Of a DNA stretch of 64,000 nucleotides, positions 17,913 through 26,200 are shown piece after piece. Numbering within the stretch: position 1 is the stretch's first letter; each line of letters begins with the position of its first letter. The notes under the pieces were generated by a model. It made no database searches and was not told the origin of the DNA. It saw only the letters and a program-made list of their open reading frames with translations. The stretch is from Nocardioides sp. Root240 (GTDB lineage: Bacteria > Actinomycetota > Actinomycetes > Propionibacteriales > Nocardioidaceae), in NCBI RefSeq assembly GCF_001428825.1, contig NZ_LMIT01000010.1:625803-689802 (forward strand), given 5' to 3'. A program made the translations under genes and the position numbers.

Positions 17913-18075
17913 GACGGGATCATGCCACCAGGGTCAGCACCTCGCGCGTGCAATGCGCCGACCGACGAGCCCTACCAAGCGCGCACCGTCCACGCCTCCG
18001 TGGATGTGCTCCCTCGCCCCTCGGGCGTCAGCGCCGGCCTGATCTTGGGCGCCGGTCACCGTGGCTCGATCCCGG

Positions 18076-18699
18076 TCAGGATTTGAGTCGAGCCCAGCCG
18101 CGAGAACGCCAGTTCGGCAGGGCCGAGTCCAGCCACGCTGTCACCGCAGTCATCCACGATGCGTCGGGACTCGAAACGGCTTCCTCCCAGACGTCGCGGG
18201 CGTAGTCCTCGTCGATCGTGAGCAGGTCGAGGTAGGCGTCCCAGCTCTCAGCGACCTCGCCTCCCATGTTCGTGCGGTTCAGACCCGTCCACTCCGGGAG
18301 CCCGTGGACGAAGGCCCAGACCTTGCCGCGCGTGCCAGGTCGAAGGTCGACGTACAGGCACGAACCTCCACCGTCATTCGCGACTTCCAGCAGTCCGTGC
18401 GGGAGGTGGTCCGCCATGAAAGTGGCCGGGAAGTCGGCCCAGCGACGGGAGAGGCTCCAGTCGCCACGCAGGCCGGCGAAGCTGCTGAACTCGATCAGGT
18501 GGCCTGCCTCGTCCCCGGGCGGCAGCCGGACCGCGTACGGCAACGTTCCCCCGTGGGCCACGAGGAGAAAGGCTCTGAAGTCGTCGGGAAGGCGCTCACC
18601 GATCTGGTCTTCAACACGATCCAGATCGGCAGCGTCCACGTCCTCGAACGGGCCCCAGAGCACCAAACCTCGGTGCCGGCGAGTCGGCGTCACATTCAC
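18076..18699 (-). CDS. SMI1/KNR4 (SUKH) family protein, probable immunity protein
   Basis: 207 residues from GTG 18699. Typical SUKH pattern: DLDRVEDQIGERLPDDFRAFL, LVAHGG, FSSFAGL, then GLLEVANDGGGSCLYVDLRPG, GKVWAFVHG, and SWDAYLDLL near the end. SUKH proteins bind and neutralise diverse toxin domains in the cytoplasm. The gene begins 24 nt after the end of the 18724-19170 gene on the same strand, so the two are likely co-transcribed. Confidence 0.85.
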   Translation of the reverse strand: MNVTPTRRHRGLVLWGPFEDVDAADLDRVEDQIGERLPDDFRAFLLVAHGGTLPYAVRLPPGDEAGHLIEFSSFAGLRGDWSLSRRWADFPATFMADHLPHGLLEVANDGGGSCLYVDLRPGTRGKVWAFVHGLPEWTGLNRTNMGGEVAESWDAYLDLLTIDEDYARDVWEEAVSSPDASWMTAVTAWLDSALPNWRSRGWARLKS

Positions 18700-18723
18700 A
18701 GGGACCGACGCTAGCGGGCCGCG

Positions 18724-19170
18724 CTACTCGTATCCGGTCGCGGCGGCAATCAGCTCCGCGAACAACTTCCAGGATGGCTGCTCCTGATCGTCGTCCGAGC
18801 GGCCGTTGACGCGGGCGAGCGCGAACGCGCTGAGTCCGTCCAAGAAGCGACCAAGCGTGTTGTTCTCCCACTCGATGTCGCCCGACTCGTCGAAGTCCGC
18901 CAGTACTCCCAGAACGAACTCGCCGAACTCGTCGCGAGAAGTGGCTTGCCCAGGCTCGACGTAGGTCGAGCGGCCCGTGACCAACGAAGACCTGGCTAGA
19001 GACTCAGCGAGCGCGCCGAAGTGCGACGCGAGCCGCTCGAAGATCTCGTGCGGCCCACGCAGCTCGAACGGAACCATCCCAGCGCGCTCGGAGATATTCC
19101 GGATCGCGAGCACCTCAGCACGGGCGAGTCGGACGTCGGCGAAGCCGTCGCCAACCGACGAGATCTCCAT
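18724..19170 (-). CDS. acidic protein with DUF7660-like C-terminus, immunity-type
   Basis: 148 residues, strongly acidic, with no membrane segment. The second half carries DIEWENNTLGRFLDGLSAF, then PSWKLFAELIAAATGYE. This matches my recollection of DUF7660-type immunity-associated domains (a WEN..L..FL..L motif and a SW..FA.L..AA..YE tail); that assignment is tentative. It is the first gene of the leftward immunity-like cluster and ends about 120 bp inside the left boundary of the mobile element, on the chromosomal side. Confidence 0.55.
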   Translation of the reverse strand: MEISSVGDGFADVRLARAEVLAIRNISERAGMVPFELRGPHEIFERLASHFGALAESLARSSLVTGRSTYVEPGQATSRDEFGEFVLGVLADFDESGDIEWENNTLGRFLDGLSAFALARVNGRSDDDQEQPSWKLFAELIAAATGYE

Positions 19171-19290
19171 CCCCGGAGTCTGTCACCGAAGGACAGGTCC
19201 GCGAGCTCTCGACGCGATCATCGATCGCGATTCATGCCACGCGCCTGCCACGCACGAGGCCCCACAGGCCCCTGACCTGCGCAAACGCGA

Positions 19291-19310
19291 CGATTCAGTA
19301 GTACCAGGGG
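19291..19310. repeat. attL-like direct repeat
   Basis: Identical over 20 bp to 42946-42965. Read on the minus strand it encodes PWYY and a stop, as at the end of menB. Outside it, CTGACCTGCGCAAACG (19272-19287) is repeated with one change at 19372-19387 and partially at 42927. The 385-bp stretch 19171-19555 holds this site and no recognisable gene. Confidence 0.8.
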
Positions 19311-19440
19311 GAGGATTCGAGGGCTTCCTGGGTGTCGGCGACTAATGCGTGCCATTGCTTGAAAAGTCCTTCTGACCTGCACAAACGAAGCATCGGTGCT
19401 GCTTGTCGTTGCTGCGACCTACGGCCGTTACCCAACGTCG

Positions 19441-19459
19441 TGCGGACTTTCTGCGGACT
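19441..19459. repeat. terminal tandem motif, left copy
   Basis: TGCGGACTTTCTGCGGACT is a tandem of TGCGGACT. A near-identical stretch (TGCGGACTATTTGCGGACC) occurs at 42889-42907 beside the right att site, in the same orientation. These could be integrase arm-type binding sites or part of a duplicated att flank. Confidence 0.55.
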
Positions 19460-19555
19460 GCCTGCACCTGTTCAAGCTCCGCCAGTCGAGAGTCGCCGCG
19501 GCGATCCTTCTTCGTTCTGCCTCGCGCGCCGTAGTGTTTTCGCGATGCTCATGAC

Positions 19556-20293
19556 ATGTCCTCATCCAAGGGGAAGCCTGGAGGCTCCAGTCAGGCGCAG
19601 TACGACGCCCTGACCCGATCATGGCGACGACGCAACCGCAAAGTCTTCTTGGCTCTCGGGGCGGTCTGCGGCTCGGTGATCGCCGGCTCCTTCGCCATCG
19701 CCACCGTCTGGCCGTCCCTCGCCTGGATCGCCGGCGTGTTCGGCGGCGCGGCCTTCTGCTTCAACCTGTTTGCCCGCATGAGCCCACCGGGGTGGATCGA
19801 GAACTGGCAGACCGGCGCTTGGGGCGAAGAAGCGACCGCTGCTGCCCTCGCACCGCTCGAAGCCGAAGGATGGATGGTGACACACGACCTATCCGCCCAC
19901 CACGGCAACATCGACCACCTCGTCGTCGGACGGGGCGGGGTGTTCCTCCTCGACTCAAAACGGCTCAGCGGCACTGTCACCGTCAGCGACGGCCGGGTCA
20001 CCGTCCAGCGGTTCGACAACCCGGCGCTCGGGTACACCCACCCCGGAGCAGGACATGCGATGGCCCTGGCAAAGGAAACACACGACCGGGTTCTAGCCGC
20101 ATCACGCCTTAACGTCTGGGTCATGCCTGTCATGGTCTTGTGGGCGGACTTCCCCCAGGGCGTGACCGAAGATCGGTGCATCTTCGTGCACGGCGACCGA
20201 TTGGCCGACTGGCTCCGGACGCGACCGTCGAGGATCTCGGCGGACCGCATCGAGCAGGTGTGGGAGATGGTGATTCGGGCCCTCGCCTCCTGA
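19556..20293 (+). CDS. NERD-domain membrane protein
   Basis: 245 residues. Two membrane helices (about 28-75) are followed by a cytoplasmic nuclease-related NERD domain: WGEEATAAAL, then HGNIDHLVVGRGGVFLLDSK. NERD is distantly related to the PD-(D/E)XK nuclease fold; the Asp in NIDHLVV and Asp-Ser-Lys in LLDSKR take the place of the usual motif. It is the first gene inside the element and may act in DNA processing or defence. Its reading frame and codon use look intact. Which nucleic acid it acts on is unknown. Confidence 0.85.
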   Translation: MSSSKGKPGGSSQAQYDALTRSWRRRNRKVFLALGAVCGSVIAGSFAIATVWPSLAWIAGVFGGAAFCFNLFARMSPPGWIENWQTGAWGEEATAAALAPLEAEGWMVTHDLSAHHGNIDHLVVGRGGVFLLDSKRLSGTVTVSDGRVTVQRFDNPALGYTHPGAGHAMALAKETHDRVLAASRLNVWVMPVMVLWADFPQGVTEDRCIFVHGDRLADWLRTRPSRISADRIEQVWEMVIRALAS

Positions 20294-20476
20294 GGGATGG
20301 CTCGGAGCCGGTGCGGTCTAAGGCGGCGGAAGCGCCGCTATCTGGTGTGCGGTCGACCGTCCGGGGTCGCGCCCGCGGGGATTGCGAACTCCTCAACGTC
20401 GGTGCTGCGGACAGCGGCTTTCGGGACACAGCACCCCATCGTGCAGAAAGGACTGCGACATTATTTGAGACAGCAA

Positions 20477-20897
20477 TCATCGGCTACGCCGCGGGCGTTT
20501 CAACCGTTGCTCGTACTCGCTCAGCCACTGCGGCCCGCGGCGCCAATGGCTGGGCGATCGAAATTCCTTCGCTCCCCAGACCATGCACGCCAAACCGGCC
20601 GCCACGATCACCAGCGCGCTAATACGAATCCACCCAGCGCCTGTCTCGTAGTACAACCGGGCGCCCAGCGCACTGCCTAGCGCCATCAGACCCATTCCGA
20701 CGGTAAACGGCATCACCGCAAAGACGAGCCGCGCCAAGAACTCGCTCCAAGGCGCACCCGGCACCAAGCGGGACGAACGTCCTCCCCCTCCCGGATCGGA
20801 CACGCCACATCGCTGCGACCCCAAGGACCGCTGGCACGAGGGTTACCAAGGCGACCTCGACCCAGGTCAGCGGTGGCGTCGAACCTGCGGTTTGCAA
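20477..20897 (-). pseudogene. frameshifted membrane immunity paralogue (copy 1)
   Basis: Related to the intact proteins at 22355-22756 and 22861-23268. The start (TTG 20897) gives QTAGSTPPLTWVEVALV. The frame breaks at a run of five C on the plus strand, 20784-20788, where copy 3 has four. The other frame then continues RSSRLVPGAPWSEFLARLVF and on to KEFRSPSHWRR, ending at 20477. A single-base insertion therefore separates it from a normal gene of about 138 codons. It could be a dead copy, a slippage-switched copy or a sequencing error. Confidence 0.75.
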
Positions 20898-20994
20898 GCC
20901 TGCTCCCCTACGTCAAAAATCAGAGTGCGTGGGCTCGACACGTGCGATTCGTAGTCGCCCGAGTCACGGCGCACCCATTGGGGCGCACGAGGCT

Positions 20995-21507
20995 TCACCC
21001 TCCGAGACCAACTGCGGAGAGGAGATCCATCCAGTACTGATCGGCAGGCTTCTCCCACTCATGCTCGGAAAACATTGCCTCCAAGGCTGAGCGATCCGCT
21101 GAGAGCCCGGCGGCTTCGGCCCAGGCGATGGCCTCACGGACGGCGACCTCCGGTGCAGCGAACTCCGGAACGACCACGTCATACTCCTCGGCGAGACCCT
21201 CCTCGCGATAGTCCTCGGCAGCCTCCCGGTCAACGACGCCGTCCCAAAGTGAGCCCTCGACAGTCCGACCGACGACGCCGAGGAAGTCACTGTCCAACGT
21301 AAGCCCCAGCAGTGCCGGCCGCCCTGTGGCCTCGACGATCCTCCTCAGGATCTCTTCGCGCGCCCAGAACAGGTCCTCGTCGACCAAAGCCGACCACCAC
21401 ACGACGTGCCCTGCTCCGATCCTCTCCGCGTCCTCAACCTCTCCCAAAAGCGTCAGCGCCTCTGGATCCACGGCCGCGAACAGAACGAACCCAGAAGTCA
21501 TACCCAC
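20995..21507 (-). CDS. acidic protein of unknown function in the immunity array
   Basis: 170 residues, rich in Glu and Asp, with no signal or membrane segment; ATG 21507, or 21501 giving MTSGFVLF. Segments such as FVLFAAVDPEALTLLGEVED and SEHEWEKPADQYWMDLLSAV do not match a family I know. Its place between immunity-type genes downstream of a toxin suggests an immunity or immunity-accessory role. It begins 12 nt after the stop of the DUF4304-like gene on the same strand. Confidence 0.6.
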   Translation of the reverse strand: MGMTSGFVLFAAVDPEALTLLGEVEDAERIGAGHVVWWSALVDEDLFWAREEILRRIVEATGRPALLGLTLDSDFLGVVGRTVEGSLWDGVVDREAAEDYREEGLAEEYDVVVPEFAAPEVAVREAIAWAEAAGLSADRSALEAMFSEHEWEKPADQYWMDLLSAVGLGG

Positions 21508-21519
21508 CAGATCACAACC

Positions 21520-22122
21520 TCACCTGTAGTTCTCTGCGAGCCATTCGCGAATGAAGGCAACGAACTTCTCGTCGGCCTCACGCCGCTCCGGGTCGTTTCC
21601 GAGCCCTGCCAGCATCTCGTCCAGTTCGATTGACGGACCTTGCGCCGCTAGAAGCGCAGGCACCACCACCTCGCGACGGGCGGTGACGCCACGGGCCTCG
21701 CTGCGCGGTTTACGGCTGTAGTTCAGCAGATTGGCCTGATCAAGCAAGGGCAGCTGCTCCAAGAGCTTCTGCTCGATTGCTTCTCGTAGTCGCGCACCGG
21801 CTCGCTCGTCAGCGACGTCAAACGACCACTGTGAGTCCCACGGTGTGCCGTCGCCGACGCCACGTAGTCGCTCAAACCAAAGGTGAGCGCCCTGTATACC
21901 GTTCGCGCACAACTGGTACTCAGCCCAGACTCTGGGTGAGACGAAGAAGTCGACTTGGAACTCGGCCTCGTGCCTTCCTTGTAAGGATCGGACAACCTCG
22001 ATCTCGCCCGTACTGCCGTCGGGGGCTTCGATAGAGAACTTGCGTCCTTTTCGCGTGAAACCGGCATCCACCAACACAGGAGTGATCCACCGCTGAATTG
22101 CTTGGTCGAGAGGGTTCTTCAT
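21520..22122 (-). CDS. DUF4304-like protein, probable immunity protein
   Basis: 200 residues. The N-terminus (LDQAIQRWITPVLVDAGFTRKGRKF, then VVRSLQGRHEAEFQVDFFVSP) fits DUF4304, a family frequently found in polymorphic toxin immunity arrays. The C-terminal part is helical and acidic. It is cytoplasmic. Together with 20995-21507 it breaks up the tandem of membrane immunity paralogues, suggesting immunities collected from different toxins. The 230 bp upstream (22123-22354) holds no intact gene but includes a duplicated cassette end near 22329. Confidence 0.65.
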   Translation of the reverse strand: MKNPLDQAIQRWITPVLVDAGFTRKGRKFSIEAPDGSTGEIEVVRSLQGRHEAEFQVDFFVSPRVWAEYQLCANGIQGAHLWFERLRGVGDGTPWDSQWSFDVADERAGARLREAIEQKLLEQLPLLDQANLLNYSRKPRSEARGVTARREVVVPALLAAQGPSIELDEMLAGLGNDPERREADEKFVAFIREWLAENYR

Positions 22123-22354
22123 TGGGCTCTCTTTCCGGTCGCGGCAGAATCTCGTCCGCGCTGGTGACGGCTACCGCGCAGTCAATCGCGAGCTTTCGTT
22201 GAACTCGGCGAAACCGACTACGCAACGGCAAGGGAGATCCAACGACCGCTCGCGGATCGAGATCTTCCCGCAACGCGTGCCGATGGGCGGCGCAGCAGAT
22301 CGATTCACGAGCAGCGAACGCAAGTCACGTTGACATCCGTCGCGGTCGCGTTGC

Positions 22355-22756
22355 TCAACGCCTCGCTCGGGCTTCGTACTCCCGCAGCCACTCTGGCCTG
22401 GGACGCCAACGACTGGGCGATCGGAACTCCTTGAGTCCCCAGGCGAAGCAAACGAAACCAACCGCGAAGGCGATCAGCCCGGCGATACGGATCCACTCGG
22501 CTCCGGTGTCGTACGCCAGCCGGGCACACAACCCGCCCCCGAGCGCCACGAAGAAGGCCGCTATGGCGAACGGCATGGCCGTGAATACGACCTTCACAAG
22601 AAACTCACTCCAAGGAGAGCCTTGCGTTAGTTGGGACGCTCGTCCACCCCAGCCGGAACGGACGCGCCATGCCGCAGCGAGGCACGCCGCAGCTGGCAGG
22701 AAGGTCAGGGCCACCTCAAGCCACGCTAAAGGTGGCGCAGATACTTGGGTTTGCAT
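22355..22756 (-). CDS. membrane immunity protein paralogue (copy 2)
   Basis: 133 residues with three or four membrane helices (WLEVALTFLPAAACLAAAW; FLVKVVFTAMPFAIAAFF; WIRIAGLIAFAVGFVCFAWG) and a basic cytoplasmic tail, KEFRSPSRWRPRPEWLREYE. It is clearly homologous to copy 3, which follows the live toxin. It begins 19 nt after a relic of a toxin C-terminus (22776-22850), so it is probably the immunity gene of a lost toxin tip. Immunity to pore-forming toxins is generally provided by inner-membrane proteins, which fits. The family is not one I can name. Confidence 0.75.
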   Translation of the reverse strand: MQTQVSAPPLAWLEVALTFLPAAACLAAAWRVRSGWGGRASQLTQGSPWSEFLVKVVFTAMPFAIAAFFVALGGGLCARLAYDTGAEWIRIAGLIAFAVGFVCFAWGLKEFRSPSRWRPRPEWLREYEARARR

Positions 22757-22775
22757 TCAGTTCTTCCTGACTCGC

Positions 22776-22850
22776 TCAGTCCCCAAAGAACAGGTAGTTG
22801 AGACCGTCGCCCACCCAGCCGCCGCACAGATCGCGTTGACATCCGTCCCC
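22776..22850 (-). pseudogene. relic of an RHS toxin C-terminal tip
   Basis: The minus strand encodes CGGWVGDGLNYLFFGD and a stop at 22776. This aligns with the end of the live toxin, GGAVGNLINFIAFGD plus stop. Just upstream in another frame, DVNAICAAAG resembles SALCATGG of the toxin. The relic ends 19 nt before an immunity paralogue; the live toxin ends 16 nt before its own. Only about 25 codons survive. Confidence 0.7.
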
Positions 22851-22860
22851 GTCGCGCCGC

Positions 22861-23268
22861 TCAACGCCTCGCTCGGGCCTCATACTCCCTCAACCATTCA
22901 GGCCGACTGCGCCAACTGCTCGGCGACCTGAACTCCTTCACCCCCCAACCCATGCACGCCAAGCCAACGACAACCGTCACCAGTCCGGCAATACGGACCC
23001 ACCCAGCTCCCGTTTCGTAAGACAACCGTGCGCCCAGTCCGCCGCCAAGGGCCATCAGGAACATGCCGGCAGTGAACGGCATCACCGCGTAGACCAGACT
23101 CACCACGAACTCGCTCCAAGGCGCGCCTTGGACCAACCTGGACGACCGTCCTCCCCACCCGGAACGAATACGCCAGATCGCAATGATGCCGAGCGCCACC
23201 GGCGCGCCCGCTATCAGGATGACCTCTGCCCACGTCACCGGCGGGCCCGATGCTGCAGCTTGTAGCAC
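22861..23268 (-). CDS. cognate membrane immunity protein of the RHS toxin (copy 3)
   Basis: 135 residues from GTG 23268, 16 nt after the toxin stop codon; longer upstream extensions run antisense-free into the toxin gene and are unlikely. Three or four membrane helices (VTWAEVILIAGAPVALGIIA; FVVSLVYAVMPFTAGMFLMA; WVRIAGLVTVVVGLACMGWG) and the shared tail KEFRSPSSWRSRPEWLREYE. Position directly behind a toxin gene is the rule for cognate immunity genes. The strongly hydrophobic toxin tip suggests that the toxin attacks membranes and that this protein blocks it there. Confidence 0.75.
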   Translation of the reverse strand: MLQAAASGPPVTWAEVILIAGAPVALGIIAIWRIRSGWGGRSSRLVQGAPWSEFVVSLVYAVMPFTAGMFLMALGGGLGARLSYETGAGWVRIAGLVTVVVGLACMGWGVKEFRSPSSWRSRPEWLREYEARARR

Positions 23269-23284
23269 GATTTCGTCTCCAATC

Positions 23285-26200
23285 TCAGTCGCCGAAGGCG
23301 ATAAAGTTGATGAGATTCCCCACGGCTCCGCCGACCTTTTCGCCCACGAGAGCGCCACCCGTCGCGCACAGAGCTGAGAGAACGACGCCCGGGCTGCAAA
23401 TAGTTCCTCCGACAGCGGCAAATCCAGTGCCGAACGCTACCTTGCTGGTGGTGGAGATGACAGTCCGCCCCGTGCGTTCGCCGGTGTCCTTGTCACTATT
23501 ACCTTCCCATTCTTCCTTGCCGGTGTCGTAGGTGCCGTAAAGGACCCCCGCTATACCGAGCACCTTTACCGCTTTTCGGAATTTGGAGACGTCTGCCGCA
23601 ATATTTGCCTTTTCGTTGCGACCATTCCCATAACCCAAACTAACGGCGAGGGCTCGGCCACTTTCCCGAAGGGCTCTCTTCTCCTCGCTGCCGCTTCCAC
23701 CCAGGAACAGCAGGTTGAGCGCCAAGATGCGTGGGCCGATGTGCTTGTTCTCAAGGTTCGACCTCGCATGCTCGAACGAGTACTCAATCGCGAGACCGCT
23801 GAGGCCGATGATCAGGTTGGAGTATGCGTCTGGTCCCGACAGAATTCCACCGCGCTTCTCCTGCTGGCTACCCGACCCAGACTTGCTGGACGACGTGCCT
23901 CGGCTTGACCCACTGGGTGCAGGACTGGACGAAGGGGTCGAATCCTTCGGTCCTGTCACAATCGGTGCCCCGCCGGCGGGATTGGAGGTGTAGTTGCAGG
24001 TCCCTTCCAAGATGCAGACCGAAGCCAAGCCTGAGGCGTCTGCAAGCGTCATAGGGTTGTTGTTCGCGTAGCTGTAGCCGAGGGTTTGTGCCGGGTCGTC
24101 CGCGATCAGGAGAGGATCTGCGGAGATGAAACGCCCGCCGGACGGGTCATACTCTCTGGCTCCCACGCTAACCAAACCCGTATCTGCGTCGGCTGGCTTG
24201 TTCAAGAACCCCCGGGTGTCAGGCCATACCGCGGGCTCTGCACCTCGCCGTTCGCCATAGGGAGTCTGGAACCTGTACCGCGGCTGCAACGTAGTGGCGT
24301 CAAGCGAGATGCTCGCCGTCCCTTGCGGATCTGCAATCTGCAACGTGAGGTCGCCAGGGTCGTCACCATGACGCACACCCAAGATTCCCAGCCCTGACGA
24401 ATAAAGCCGCTTCGCAGTGGTTACGTTGCCGCTCTTGCTGTACGTGACCTCGGTGTCGCCGGCGAACAACGTCCGTTCCGTACTCGACTCGCGCACGAGC
24501 AAGACGTCGTCTACGCCGTACACGTAGGTGGTTTCATGGCCGTCGGCGTCGGTGATCTTCGTCAGGTTGCCTTCATTGTCCCATTCGAGAGTCTGAGCTG
24601 TGCCCGCAGCGTCGGGGCGGCTGAGCGTGTTCCCCGACTGATCAGGCGAGTACGCGAGAGTGAAATTGGTTCCGCCTGCGGTGCGGGTCACGCTCGAGGC
24701 AAAGTTCCGATGGGGATCGCTGCTGGATGGGTACTCGTAGTTGTCCTGCACCGTGCCGGCGGGGCTTGTGGTCGTCTGGGTTTCTCGCAGGCCGCTGTTC
24801 TTGAACGACCACGTCTGACGAAACGGCGCCGGCCCTCCCAGGGGCGACGAGCTGGATGCCGCGGCGCAGTCTCCACCGTCCGGTGTCCACGCCTCAGACA
24901 GGCGACGATGGTCGTCGTAGCGGAAACACTGGGTGTCCTCCGTGACGGAGTCGCTGACCCGGGTCGGGTTCCCGGCATCGTCGTAGCTGTAGTGAGGGTC
25001 GGCAATGCCCGCACTCGAAAGATTGCTGGTGACGGCGGCGCGGGCGAGCCGATTGGTTCCTTCGTCGTATTCGCGCGTCGAGTAGAGCTGATAGCCCGCC
25101 CCGCGGCCAGCGACGACTTGCTGAGGCTGACGCAGCTGGTCGTAGGTGACATCTTGAATGAAGCCGGTCAGTCCGCGGATCTGCTCCACCAGGCCGAGAG
25201 AGTCGTATTCATAGGCCAGCGGTTCCGTCGACAAGATGGTTGTGGATCCAACCGTGACTCGTGGCAGGTAGTTGACGGCGACGGACTGATCCACGTTGTA
25301 GACCAGGTTTCGGCTCAGCACTGTCGGCAAGCCGGCGAACCGGCTGGACCCTGCCGCGCCAGTCAAGGTCATCTTGGTTTCCGACGGCTGGTACGCCGCG
25401 GTGTAGGACACGACCTTGGTTTCGATGCGGTCGCCCGTCAGGCCTCCGATGTAGCGAGTCTGGCTAGAGGGATACCCCTTGGCGACGGTGTCGTAGGTCC
25501 ACGCTTTGACGAGCTTGCTCGAGTCGGCGGTGGTTGCGGCGTATTGGCCGGTCATCCGATCCAAATTGTCGTAGGTGTTGTAGAGGGATTTACCGCGAGC
25601 GTCGGTGGTACTGAGGACCTTGTCTGAGTCGGTATAGACAGTGGTCGTGGAACCGGTGTCCGGGTCGGTCGCCTCGATCTTGCGTCCACGCAGGTCGAAT
25701 CGGTAGGTCGAGCTGCCCGCGGGTGACGCCAGACCGACTAGATGGTCGTTGAGGTCATAGGTGTAGTTGGTCGTGAGGTCCGGAGTGCCATGCTCGACTG
25801 ACCTGATCGTGCGGCCGCGCACGTCGACAACCACGGTGGTCGGCGGGGCGCCGTTGGGCGGAATCGTCTTGGTTACGTCGGAACCGTCGTAGGTCGTTGT
25901 AGTGGACCATCGTTGTGTGTTGTTCGTGTAGAGGGTGCTCTTCGTGTTTCGGCCCAGCCCGTCGAAGGTGAGTTTGGTCAGCTGTGGCACCGCTCCGTCG
26001 GGGAATTCCACCAAGCCGCCCGATGGCGCACCGGAGGCATACACGTCTGCGATGGCCTGATTCTGTTGGCCGCGCGAGTCATAGGTGGCACCGGAGATGA
26101 TTCGGCCGCCAGCGGGGGTGGGGTCCTGCTCTTGGCGGGGCCGGAGCAAGGCGTCGTAGACCTCGAAGCTGTCGACGTAGGCTTGCCCGTCAGCTGTCAG

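Noticed and set aside
24536..25627. 363-codon frame antisense to the RHS gene
   Set aside because: The RHS frame is clearly coding here with YD repeats; the antisense product has no motif.
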